Shown in pieces: positions 25,280 to 36,905 of a DNA stretch of 64,000 bases (the first letter of the stretch is position 1; each line of letters begins with the position of its first letter). The position numbers and the translations under genes are program-made. This stretch comes from Ceriagrion tenellum (taxonomy: Eukaryota > Arthropoda > Insecta > Odonata > Coenagrionidae). A model generated the notes under the pieces. That model did no database searches and was not told the origin of the DNA. It saw nothing but the letters and a program-made list of their open reading frames with translations. The stretch covers positions 121,541,117 through 121,605,116 of the forward strand of contig OY720639.1 in assembly GCA_963169105.1 (NCBI GenBank). The letters are read 5' to 3'.

Positions 25280-25745
25280 CTTTAAGGGGTTGCAGAGTGC
25301 TTCAGCAGTGCTCGTGGAAGGCAAACGTGGGTGTCCCCTTTTCTCATCCTTTTTCAGCCCTCAATAATGCTCCTTTCCTCGCTCCATGCCATCCCCTCCA
25401 CTCGCTCAGATGGGGGAGGATGGACAATCAACCTCAGCTGTCTAACTGATGAGGTTCCGACAATTCCTCTCCTCCTTTCCAACTACCCCCCTTTTACCCT
25501 CCCTGTCTCTTTGTTTACAAACTAATCTAATCCGCCACGAGTAGTCAGAGAGAGAGAGGGAGTGAGAAAAGTGTGGCTAAGTTAGACTGAGGCCCGTAAA
25601 CTTCAATATCCGTTACAAATTCTACCGAAATTCCTCGTCTGTTTCGAATTTGCCAGCAGAGCTCTCAGCGAAGCGGTTGCATTACTACTGCGCGTTCTCA
25701 TCCAACGCATCTCGAGGGAGATCATGATGGAAGAGCATTAAACAA
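25280..25745. other. GC-richer island
   Basis: C/T-rich on the plus strand from about 25320 to 25520, then mixed GC with a GAGAGAGAG run near 25550. A single 64-codon frame has no recognisable content. Composition alone suggests a regulatory or exonic island. Confidence 0.3.
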
Positions 25746-26345
25746 ATAAGGATTAATATGTTTAAATATGTGTTTTATCCAACTTTTACAACAATAATTG
25801 AATAAAACTCGTTGAAGGAGGAAACGGCAGTATACAGGAGTCAACAACATCTGGCGAGGTTTGGCGGAAAGGGTTTTTTGAAATTCTATTGAAATAAAAA
25901 TTGAAATATTTCCACTTGTAGTTTTATTGCTCAGAGTAGTTCTGCGCTTTTCATTTAAAGATGAAAATCGATAGTTTTTGCCTTCTTTATTCTAGACTAT
26001 TATAATGGACTTCATCCCAAAAAGTATTCACCCGTGCTACATTTTGAAATTTTATACCTTTCTCTTATCGTAAAAACAATTTATCTAATTCATAATTAAC
26101 AATGTTTCTACAGTTGATCTATAACTACAGGGGAGTACTGGATTTTAGGCAGGTACAACTTTCAAAATCTCATATATGCTGTCAACCCTTAAAACTCCCA
26201 CAATACAGCGTATTCAAAGAAAATATACGTCAAATACATAATTTAATGATTATAAATGCCATGAAATATCATCATCTTCCTTAATAAAGAAATGAGGAAA
26301 ATAAGTTGATTCTTCCATGAATATGCTACCATGAAAATTTTCAGG
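25746..26345. other. AT-rich stretch without recognised features
   Basis: Nothing identified before the MITE that follows. Confidence 0.45.
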
Positions 26346-26351
26346 TATTAA

Positions 26352-26553
26352 GGCCGCTTTACACGGTACATTTTCTTGTACAAACGAATGCATGATCTCT
26401 TGCATGAGGAAAATTGCACCGTGTAAAGCGGCAAATTGTATGATTGTCTGAATTACTGAACGGGGAAGTAGAATCTGCTCTAATTCCATTCAGTTTCAAG
26501 TACATTTTATGATACATTCGTTTGTACAATAAAATGTACCGAGTAAAGCGGCC
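26352..26553. mobile_element. 202-bp MITE with 39-bp terminal inverted repeats
   Basis: The terminal inverted repeats at 26352-26390 and 26515-26553 match at 37 of 39 positions, starting GGCCGCTTTAC and running through TTGTACAAACGAATG. Flanks are TATTAA on the left and TATTTAA on the right, a likely target-site duplication with one indel. There is no coding capacity, as expected for a non-autonomous DNA element. An extra internal copy of the terminal motif, in reverse orientation, sits at 26410-26432 (TGTAAAGCGGC end), so the left half alone can also fold. I cannot assign the superfamily with confidence. Confidence 0.88.
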
Positions 26554-28630
26554 TATTTAAGATGCGACAGTGAGTGGAGATCAAAATAAATTTTTCCCCA
26601 AGTTAAACAAAGATTTAACAATAATTTTAATGACAACATTAATAAACAATATGTTTTATTCAAATTTGAACACCAGAAAGTTATAATAGGTTAATAATAA
26701 AATTATTCAGTGTATGAATAAACTAATTAATAAGCATTTCTATAATCCCTAGGGAAGTCTAAAAATCAAGATGTAACCACAGTTACCATCAATAGAAAAA
26801 TTTACCGTGATGAGACGATATGGCGTTTTTTGTAATGGCATATAGCTACATTCTTATAGCTATAATGTTGCAGATGCTATATGAGGAGAAATATACCTTT
26901 AATAATAAATGACACTAAAGCCAGAATACCTAACTTTTCTCTCAAAAAATCATACATGACATCTTAAGATTATAAATGTGACATACAACGAATACTAGCG
27001 AAGAATTATAGAGTCAATAATAATTAATGAGAAAGACAATGAAGGAGTCAATGGTTTGATGAAAAATAACAGAATGTGAGAAGACATAACTGTGCAGACT
27101 AATTAACATTAAAGATATTATTTACCGACTCACACAATTCAAAATTTGGCCTTAGAAAACCTATAATGAGGGCATTTCACAGCTAATTGCATAATAATAA
27201 TACTTACATGAACTAAATTAGAGACCACAATGTTTCTATTAAAGTAACAATATATTATTGTAATCAGGAAGAATATCGTGCAAAGAAAAGTCACAACAGG
27301 GAAAATGGATGTTATAAAAGGAAGACCGACAATAGCTAACCGCTAAAATGAAAACGAATTGCCACATTTTCAGTGATTGTCAAGGCCATTTTAAAACCAT
27401 TGAGAATACTGAAATATTCTCCGCTGACACTTAAATTGGAGCCATTAGAATATACAGATATTAACTTTTTTCATACAATTATCGTTGCTACATTTTTTAT
27501 GACATCATAGTTTTCACATTATTATTTGAAGTAAAAAACTCGTTCACATGCAAATGAGCAGACTTTTCAATGATAGATTATTAATTTCTATAGCTAAAAT
27601 CACAATGACTCATTTCCTTATTTTATGAATCATTACCGTTCATGTCATTAAAGTCTATTAAAATTAACATGCATGCATATTACATCATGGTTATGACAGT
27701 TTCGCTGTCTAATTGGCTTTCATAATCAATTAATCTGCAGATGTAATATTAATCGTATTAAACGCGATAAAACTCTCCAATTACTGACGCCACATACCAG
27801 AAATGAGTATTTCTAGCAAATTGTAGATAAAAACACTTTGGATCTTATTCCAATTAGTAAAATTCTATCAAATGTTAGCTAGTAGTCCATCAAAATTTCA
27901 TTTCGCTTCGAGATTGGAACAAGTCAAAGTGCTCTGAGGTTTTATTGACACACTGCGCGACCTCCACGTTCTTCATAGAAACCGGTAGCCTGTCTGTAAT
28001 GTTCTCAATTTATGCATTGTGGCCATAATGATCACTGTCAACGCCTATTAGTATATTTAAAAAGTATTCTGTAGACTATTTCTTATATTTAATATGTATG
28101 GCATTCATTAGAACATTTAACTGAATTTCAAAATTTAATATTTCCATCGAGAAATTTTGTCATTTTTATCTCGGAAAATGAAATTATAACTATATAATGT
28201 GCTATTTCCTTCAGAGTACGTATAATATTCTCTCTAAAAGCTAAAATTAAAAAATAAACACCTTGTCATGGTGGAAAAGGGAGAGAAATGTTTTATTTAA
28301 TATTCTTACCTTCACCAAATAAGCCGAAGAAAAGACTTCTGATATAAAATTATCTCCACACAAAAATATCTATTCGTAATTATAAAAAAATATTTATCTA
28401 GACATTTAATGGAATAATATAGTTTTGAAAAAATTAAGTGAAAATATTTTCCTGAGAAAAATTAACTTTTTTAACTTGAAACTAACTTATTTTGGGCTGT
28501 TGCCGACACCCCGTGCGCCCCCTAACGATATATTGAACCGTGAGATCTCTCCTGGAGTAACCGTTTTTCGATAATATCATCTCATAGCACATGTATAAAA
28601 ACTTTTCTCTTTTCGCAGCTATCCTCCTGC
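26554..28630. other. Very AT-rich stretch with a small nested hairpin
   Basis: The longest strongly AT-rich span here, with stops in every frame. At 27677-27749 the 10-base arms ATATTACATC and GATGTAATAT enclose the mini-hairpin GACAGTTTCGCTGTC. A short GC-richer patch lies at 28495-28560. No gene recognised. Confidence 0.4.
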
Positions 28631-28631
28631 T

Positions 28632-28676
28632 GCACACCGTGGAGGTGGCTTGCTAGGTAATATGTAGATGTAGATA
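28632..28676 (+). mobile_element. Non-LTR retrotransposon 3' tip (family N1, copy E)
   Basis: Only the last 45 or so bases remain: CACACCGTGGAGGTGGCTTGC followed by TATGTAGATGTAGAT corresponds to the 3' terminus of copy D (CATGCGGTGGTTCGC, then TATGTAGATGTAGAT). It is either extremely 5'-truncated or a deletion remnant. Confidence 0.55.
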
Positions 28677-29137
28677 TAAAAAGGACCCATTATTGATAAT
28701 TCCTTGCTGCCAGTATTTCGATATATTTTCAGGTACTTATGCCATTGTATAGTCGGAACTTAGGGAAACAAAACCTTTTCTACTTTTATGATGGAGGCGG
28801 ATAGCGAAGATAAAATGTACATTTGAGATCGGAAACAAGGATGTGAGTATAAAAGGAAAAATATACGGAGCTCAGATGGATTTTGAATGCTCTGAGTTAT
28901 AACTAATGTGAAAGAAACATGAAAGAAATAAATCCTAATTAGATAAACCTAGACCAGCATATATATTAATTGTATAGGCAAGCTGATACATGATACGATA
29001 GAAAATAGTTGCAAACTCAGAAAGAACTTTAGAAAGGCTTCAGTCTGTTAATCAAAATACCTCTGGCTTTTGCTTTTCACCATCGGTGATGCATTCTAAG
29101 CTATTTTATGTATTTTTGCATTGAAATAATAGTTTAT
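28677..29137. other. AT-rich stretch without recognised features
   Basis: Nothing identified. Confidence 0.45.
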
Positions 29138-29330
29138 AAGACAATGGATGGATAAAGATCTGAAGATGGTGCTTTGCGCCGAAACCCGGTCGTGTTTTTT
29201 AACTTGGGTTTTTAAACTCTGTGGTGTTGTAAAAGTTTTAACTAATTTATCCATTGTCTTAATTCATTAAAAATGGATTACCGCATGAGTCACCAAATTC
29301 CGCGAAAGTCACCAAAGACAGCATTTTATA
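29138..29330 (+). repeat. Dispersed repeat R, copy 2, with hammerhead-like core
   Basis: Shares block order with copy 1 at 19.9 kb and is more complete at its 5' side. Perfect 12-base arms AAGACAATGGAT (29138-29149) and ATCCATTGTCTT (29249-29260) enclose CTGAAGA (29160-29166), a GGTGC-TTT-GCGCC stem-loop (29168-29180), GAAA (29181-29184) and an ACCC/GGGT pairing (29184-29187 with 29206-29209). This order is that of a type I hammerhead ribozyme (outer stem, CUGANGA, stem II, GAAA, stem III). One unpaired T sits between CTGAAGA and stem II, and the link from stem III to the outer arm is longer than canonical, so activity is doubtful. Such motifs are known in Penelope-like and other retroelements. 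Confidence 0.6.
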
Positions 29331-29785
29331 TAGTCTATTAGAGACTTAAGATACTCAAGAAGAGGTTTGTGGCAAGGGGAAACCGCTACCTTATTATTAA
29401 TTATGGTACAAATATATTAAATGAAATATATAATTTTCGTGTAAAAGATGTTCTCGATCCCATAGTTCCTGCACTCAACTAAGCGTTAGTACATCTTAAG
29501 AGCCAAATACTTCTGTATTTTAATGACGGGCGAGAAAATAGTTCAGCGTTCGTTTGGCGGTCAGTTCATACTTACTGTGGAATCACAATCCTATCTCACA
29601 AACTATACGTGTCATTCAGTTTATCAAGTAAACGAAGGAGAGTTCTGAGCTAATTTAATCGCCAAAACGGTGACATACGGAGCATATAAAACTGTCGCAG
29701 TTTAATTGGGTACAGCAGAACAGCATCCAAAAGGTGTCGCGAAAATTTTGCGTCAAGATGTCGCCTAGATTCTATTCTGACTGCT
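29331..29785. other. Unassigned stretch
   Basis: AT-rich, moving into the GC-rich island that follows. Nothing identified. Confidence 0.4.
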
Positions 29786-30080
29786 GGTGGCTCTCCCTCT
29801 CCCTGTTCGGCCCACGCGTTGAATATCGCTCGGCGCACGCACAGCCCTGTTCTGCGTTCCCATTGGTCGCTGATGTTGCTGACGAAAGCCGCCGCAGCAC
29901 TACCGGGAGGGTCACGCTTGACGTCACGCTCCGGGAGAGAGAAATACCGGTGGACAGGAAGAGTTGTGGGGGAAGGGGGATTGAGAGGGGAGGAGGAGAC
30001 GGAAGAGGGGAAATGTAAATGGGGGAGGGGTAAATGGGAGGGGAAAGGGTGTCATGGTACGAGCGTGAGAGCATTTTAAA
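29786..30080. promoter_or_regulatory. CpG-rich island with CRE and CCAAT motifs
   Basis: An abrupt GC- and CpG-rich island about 300 bases long. It contains a perfect palindromic cAMP-response element TGACGTCA (29919-29926) and an inverted CCAAT box (ATTGG, 29862-29866) 57 bases apart. The second half (29965-30055) is G/A-rich on the plus strand. This motif pairing is common in housekeeping-type promoters. Frames of 86-100 codons overlap on both strands with no domain content. I infer a promoter but cannot tell its direction or gene. Confidence 0.4.
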
Positions 30081-31172
30081 TTATTCAACCGCGTCAACTT
30101 CGACAGGGAAAGAGGGATTGTGTCCTTCCCTCGGTCCTAACTTCACTAAACCCGCTCTGTAACCTACGAATTCCATTCCAGGGTCATTTAAGGAATTCCA
30201 CGAAACCCCTGAATGCCATCAAATATGTATTTTACCTTTCTTTTTAATTTTAAGCTTTTTTCTATTTCCGACGCTTCATATATGCATACAGGCACCATTA
30301 CAATGGGCATGAAATCAAATTATATTCCTCTGGTTAATATGCTGTTGAAAAATAAATTTGAGGGAAATTTCCTAGAAAAGCATAAATGACTTCAAAAAAT
30401 GGTTGCATGAGCTACTAAATTGTATTTACCCCAGAAACTCAGCCATATTTTGAGAGATGTGGTTGAGAATTAGAGAGTGTGCATTAAGGTCATGTTTATT
30501 TCACTTATAGTTGTATCCACTTTAGTTATATCCACACAAAATAGTTATGTCCACTTTATTTCATAGTGACAGCAAGTGCTTCAGCAAATTACACATCCAC
30601 CACCCGATGCTATTGACCAATTAATTTTACGCGTCGTAGGTCAGGGAATGCATTTGAGAAAATTTTGGACTCAGAGCAGATTGTCACACTGTAATGCCGC
30701 ATTTCTTTCAAAAGAGATTTCTTTCCATTCTGATGAAAGCTACATCTGTTTTCTCTTCATTTTGATACTTAAAATTAAAATTCGTTTACTTAGCCCTTTG
30801 TTTTTAAAACGGGCACTTGAATTATAGTTTTCCCCACAAAAAGGAGGACTCCTGCACCTATTACTCAATAAATGCTTCTCGATTAGAAATTAAGGGTGTT
30901 CATTACGTTTTCTAATATATACACTGCCTTTAACTCAACGTGTGGAGATGCGAAAAATTTTTTCATTTTATTATTAGCTCAACATTTGAGGTTCTGAAAA
31001 CTATCTACACTAATTTCAAGGTTAGCCCTTGCTTATAAATTTAATTACTTTCAACATCATTAAGGACAACCAGGTCACAATGCTTCTCACCTAGTAGTAA
31101 ATAGAGCCACAAAATAATAGTATTAGTAAGGATATTTCACTTGAAATTTGAAGTAAAAAGATTCTTTTCACT
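30081..31172. other. AT-rich stretch without recognised features
   Basis: An 83-codon frame (30576-30827) has no recognisable content. Nothing else identified. Confidence 0.45.
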
Positions 31173-31183
31173 AATAAAATAGT

Positions 31184-31556
31184 CCCTTAATAATCACAGT
31201 CATGTCCAGAGAAGTTAAGCCAGGCCGAGATAAATGACTGTAATATATTAGTGTTGATTGGAGTTTTGGGGAGGCAACTGACTGCTAAGGTCATTTGCAC
31301 CAAAGGGAATAGGTAAGGGAAGAAGACTGAATAGAAACTCGGCGTCGGCATTAGCCTGCTCTTAACGGAAGGCGCCAAGGGGACCACGGTTTAACGTCTC
31401 ATTCGACAGACTCAGTACTGCTCTTGAAGTACCCTCCACAAGGCACTAAAATAGAGATCAGGTTTCCTCTGAAAAACATCCTCCTCTGCAGGGATCTGAA
31501 CCCTTGTCGCCCGTATGATTAGCCAGCACTCTAGCCACCACACAACCCCATCCCCC
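31184..31556 (-). mobile_element. tRNA-derived SINE, copy 2
   Basis: Reverse complement of the same family as 8892-9197. Read on the minus strand it begins GGGGGATGGGGTTG, has an A box TGGCTAGAGTGCTGG (31523-31537) and a near-consensus B box GGGTTCAGATCCC (31491-31503), then the shared body including GACGTTAAACCGTGGTCCCC and GTTAAGAGCAGGCTAATG. It is flanked by a perfect 11-base direct repeat AATAAAATAGT (31173-31183 and 31557-31567). It is about 67 bases longer than copy 1 because of extra 3' sequence (31184-31258) absent from copy 1. Its B box is better preserved, so this copy is closer to transcription-competent. Confidence 0.88.
31491..31537 (-). promoter_or_regulatory. Internal Pol III promoter boxes of SINE copy 2
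   Basis: A box 31523-31537 and B box 31491-31503 on the minus strand. The core GGTTCAGATCC fits the GGTTCRANNCC consensus except for one position. Confidence 0.7.
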
Positions 31557-31567
31557 AATAAAATAGT

Positions 31568-34500
31568 AAGTGTTGCCTATTGTCAATTAGCTTAGTTTAT
31601 ATTTCTCTACAAGCAATGCAAATAAACACTTAGCACGTAATATCAACCTGTAAAAATTATATTAGTAAATGACCTCTCTTTAATGTAATTAGCGTGAAAT
31701 AAAAAAGGGATTAAGTAATTAGTAATAAAAGCATTTGAAAGGAAGGAATATATATTCAATGCATCAAATTAGCAAGCCATACAAGCGAGTATCAGTAATT
31801 AATGAAAGGGAAACTTCCTACAGAAGCGATACGTTTACCAAATCATCATTCAACAGTTTGTATCTAAATTTTTTTTACTGTTTCCACTCTCTCCTTTACC
31901 ACTTCTGAATATTTCAATCCTTCCGATTTTTTAAGCACGCAGGTCCTTCCTGGAATAAAAACCGTTACGCTACATGCCAGTGACCACATTTTACCCACCG
32001 TGGTAACAAATTACATTGCCTGGCTATCACCCGTTTGATTTTGAGCAAAATTGGAAGGAAACTCCGCAAAAATAATATGAAGCTGAAAAATTGGAATTTT
32101 AAGGACTTTGCTCACAAAATCGGTGGTATACAAATTTAATTATCATTAGTCATCAATTGAGTCATCAATCTAGCTAAATCTAAGGCTAAATTAAATCAAT
32201 TTTTGCATACAATCTCTTTGAATTATAATTCAGAGAAAATGTTTTTACTTATCACAAAAAAGTTAGGATTTACTACTGCGGGTTTACTCATGACGAATTG
32301 ATTGGTCAACTTTCGTTTCAATTGGTTTTAAAGTATTTACCCCTATGCTTAAAATGGAATTGTTCAGATTATCCTACAAATAAAAATAATCCTATAAATT
32401 CTTAGGTGCTCAAATATTTAGTACTCTACCACCTGATATTTTTAATGTAAATACTACGTTGAGGTTTAAAAGTTTGAAATAGAATTGGCTGCTGACTAAC
32501 AAAAATGCAGAATGTTTACCCCACTGGTAGATAAAAAAAGAAACATATATGTCTCGAAGTGGCACTTATTTGCCTAAAATATGTAAAAAAAATATTATTC
32601 TAGCCTATTGCTCAATTATGTTTCATTCACATCATCTAGTAATTTACTGGTATATAATAGATTGTAACACATTTACCAAATTGAATTAATTTTTTTGTAC
32701 TGTGTAATAATGTTTTTCTACTAGTGTACGTTGAAGTTATGAAGAGACGGCGGCCACAAAGCTGAAATATTTTTCTCCGGCATGCATATATTCCTTGTAT
32801 TTTATAATAAAATTACTATGCATATCCTGTTATGGCATGTGTTACAAGGAATATTTTATTATTATTATTATTAATTTATCCTGCATTCACAGATGAAATG
32901 TGCTATTTATAATAAAATCATAACTACAGTACAAAAATGCCAATTATCCCGTTAATATATTTTTCTGAGCATTATTTGATAGCCATTTACTCCGATTGTA
33001 GAGTCTTTTGATGGAATTATCACATTTTAAGTTCATTAAACGCAGTAATTAGCTTATGACTAAAAATGTAGGGTGGTTATATGGATCTATTAAATTTTAA
33101 ATCGATTAACCGTGAGCTTCTGGTAAAAAATCTGGTCTCATGAGAATTCCATACACATTAGAGAAGAATAATACTGTCCCTTGAGTGTTTCCCTGAAGAG
33201 TCCCATTGAACACCATATTATTCCTAATTTAATTTGCGAGGAAATCGTATGGAAAAGTAATAGTTTGTGGATCATATCAAATAAAAGACACATTTTTCTA
33301 TGAGAATACAGTAAATTATAAAGATATCATTCACACCCTTTCTCGTTAGAAAGTTCTTTAAATTAAACTAGTAACATGCTAATGAAAAATCAACAATTGA
33401 GCATTTTAAATAAACTTTTTCTTTAGAAGCAGCGCAATTTATTCAACAAAAACTGTATTTTTTCAAAATTCCTTAACAATTTACTTCAAATGTAAATGGC
33501 ATTACTATAGAAACAGGAGGTACAGGCAGATGATATCTATTACTGTCGTACGCTTGAAATACAAATCGAGTGGGATTTGAGCAAACGTGTATCATGGAAT
33601 GCACGTCCATCACAATGTTTGTGACCAACAATCAAGTCATTGTATTGATTTTATCCCACAAAAATGCCATTATACTGGTTTCAATGGTTAAATATTCTTT
33701 CCATTGCATGTGAAAATATAAACATGGGCTTGAAAATGATAAGGTATTCAGCATTATTGATAAATTAATTCTAGATGGGAGAGAGTCGGCTATTATGCTC
33801 AAGCAACCATATCTTGGAAATATTTTTACAAAAATAAACGACGAATCCTCGACGTCAATAATTTCAAGTGCAGAGAAGTTGATGATCATTTAATTATATT
33901 TAAGGGTGCTATTTTAAGTAAATACATCATTCTTACTCAGCTATTTTATATAAAATTTTACTTTGCTCTTTTAACTTGATAAATAACTCAAAACACTGCA
34001 TGCGTCATTTTTTCTCTGGAGTATATTAAGTGCATGATAATGAGAAATATTGGAGAAAATTTTAGCATTAAATTACATTTGAATATATAAGATCGCAGTA
34101 TTCAGTAGATTATCAGGATTATTGGATAAATTGTTAAATATTTCTATACGCAACACGCCATAAAACTTGATGGATGGTTTTATCAGTTTTATTGTGGTCA
34201 CCGTTGTCTTCCGTCGTTATACGCTCAGCATTACGGAAAGCATCCCGAAAATTAACTGTGCGACAGAGACAGAGAACACGCAGTAATAATCATTTATTAC
34301 TAGAACAATTGGTTATTAAAAAATGGAAAAATTTACCCGTTAGCAAGAGAATACATACAGAATATTCCCAATACCACTGAAAACACCTCTATTAATACTA
34401 TTTTATTTACAAATTCAGTATCAAGTCCTACGTAATAGTTCAACATTGAGCATTGTATAATAGAGTTATCTCATATAGATAGAGCTTAAATATGATGTTT

Positions 34501-36814
34501 ATTTACTCAATACCGTTGTTTATTTGCGAATTACGTTTGTATTACTATATTCGTTTTAAAGATTATTCGAAATAATAGTTTTGGAAACCAACATCAACTG
34601 AAATGTACCTTAAATACAACACAAAGAGATCAGTGGGTTACCACACAAATCGTCTCATTATCTAAACTGAAAACTTCTTTGTAATGCATGAGCTTAATTA
34701 CTGTTTTTATTCTCATAAAATATAATTTTTCCAACTTAGATACTAATTATGCATTCATTTTGCAAATAAGACCGGATTTTATATGTGACAAATAGGTAAA
34801 CTGCACAACAATAGCAAAGTAGGCACATGTTGCTCTGAGAGTAATTAAATATTATTTTTAACATCGAAGACTTCTTAGACTACTGCATGAAATTCTCAAG
34901 CATTCTTCAACTTAGCGACCCACTATAGTGTTGCGATATCTCATTATGCAAGCACGCAGCTGCATTAGACGGGGTTGTACATAGAATTCAATCCTCGCCC
35001 AACTGATGGTTAAAAAACAAAATATGGTCAATCACTCAATGAAAATTCAGGATTTCACTCCTATTAGAACACTAACTAGATTTGGTCAAGAAGCTACGGC
35101 CAAGAGACTACCCGACTACCCAAGAGACTGACGAAATGCAAGCATAATAGTTACGAACAGTTTACCGCAGCAAAAGTGGTGACTCGCAGTGGCCCAATTT
35201 GACCTCCACTACTAATGTACTCTTTATTAAATCGGCCAATATTCATTAATACATTCTCTCAATAATATAACCAGCAAACGTAGTTACATGCCTTTGTATT
35301 GAAACGCGTGCTGGAGTCAGACGGAAGGCAATCACCACTTTTATTTGTGTAAATAGTTATAAAAAATGAGAGATAAAAATGCTAATTACAATTTTTTGGA
35401 AAATTAGAGGGAGGATAATGGTATTTGATTGTGCTCACGCAGTTTCAAAATTACAGTTTATTAACTATTTAAGAAAGAGGAATAAGAGTTTTAAGTATTT
35501 TTAACCCTCTATGGACGAGCGAGTCAAATTTCCTACGTTTCAAAATCATTGAAATATTTGCTTTCAAAGAGGCTAGTTTAGGCTAGAGGTTTAGTTACTG
35601 CACTAGACAAAATTGCAACGCTTTGAAGTAAGTGTGTGAAAAGTTTCGTTTCTTTCGGCGGTTTGTAAAACACATGGATGAGATTATTGTGCGACGCTAT
35701 TCACGGACGATGGCGAGCCTGACGGAGCTCTGAAATAAATAGTTTCAGATGTAATGTGAAGAAATTATTGGAAAAGTTTAAATAAGGTACGTTATGAAGG
35801 CAATGTTGAAGCATACCTTGTGCAAGTGTTATTATGTAGAGTAATATTTCAAATTAAATATATACATTAAAAATTTGTCACAATTCAAAGTAAATGTTAT
35901 TATCAAATAAATTGAAATTTTTAAAATGCTTAAAAATAATATAGTACCTGGCAGTACTTTTTTCATGCTGATATTTCATAATTCCGTCCATAGAGGGTTT
36001 AGGGATGAAATTGCTATTGTTGTGATTGGGGAGAGGATTTCTTGCGCCAGCGATGTTCGATCGTGTGGCAAAAGTTAGACGCAAAAAACTCTCCTTGGGC
36101 AGAAGATTGGGGGCGGTGACGTAGAAGTTTGACTTGCAATATTATTACCCTAGGTCATATTTATTAGTTTGTACGAAAATAATGTTATTATCACGGTTCA
36201 TGCAAATTCAGTTGTTTGGAAGGTAAGAGTAAGAACACGACGAGTTATAGGTGACATGAAAGGGATGGAGGGGAATATCGTACGTGGTTTTCGGTACTTG
36301 CGTTCAAATTAACACGACATACCATCTCCAATTACAGACAATGAGTCGACAATAAAGGTGCCGGATGGGAGTTGGACCACATAATTTCTCGTCTTGGATG
36401 TCTTGAGAGTGGTCCCCATCATTTACGGAGCTTGCTCTGACGGGCATGCAAATGCGATCCAGCCTCTCGTTTTCCTTGAGCCAGGCTTAGAGTTCTTCGT
36501 AAGGTAAGGAGTGCGGCTTTTTTAGGTGATTCAGGAAAATAGTTTTTACAAGAGCCATAGTATATTTTCATTTAAATGGCGCTATTTTCTTTAAAAAGGT
36601 ATTCGCCCTTAATAAAAGTGTGTGAAACCTTCAAATAATAAGGAATCAGCAGGGTAAATTGCACGAGAAGGAGTGAAAGACGACTCAAAGAGCTGTGGAA
36701 TGAGTTGGAGAGAATTAGTGGAAATTTTTTGAAACGATACGACACGCGGGGATATTATATGAGGAAGAAGAGACATTTGAAGAAAGTGTGTGAGGAGGAT
36801 TTGATAGGTGTAGA
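31568..36814. other. Long AT-rich stretch, one (ATT)n run
   Basis: More than 5 kb of AT-rich DNA. An (ATT)n microsatellite lies at 32858-32872, next to inverted pieces ATTCCTTGTA and TACAAGGAAT (about 32789 and 32843). A GC-box-like GGGGCGG followed by TGACGT occurs near 36110-36122. A 68-codon frame at 34174-34380 and others have no recognisable domain. No gene called. Confidence 0.4.
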
Positions 36815-36905
36815 GACGCCAACGCACGGTCTCAGCGCCGCCTACGGCGTAGAAGGCGAAACGGCGTAATGGCGGAGAGCTGAAGACGCCATTCTCAGCT
36901 TTGAA
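36815..36905. other. Small GC-rich patch with short stems
   Basis: Contains CGCCGCCTACGGCG (a 5-base-arm palindrome) and AGCTGAAGACGCCATTCTCAGCT-type complementarity between AGCTGA and TCAGCT (about 36879-36901). No function can be assigned. Confidence 0.3.

Noticed and set aside
28515..28523. GCGCCCCCT word matching a CTCF core, also at 59252-59260
   Set aside because: Nine bases with degenerate positions; a couple of hits are expected by chance in 64 kb.
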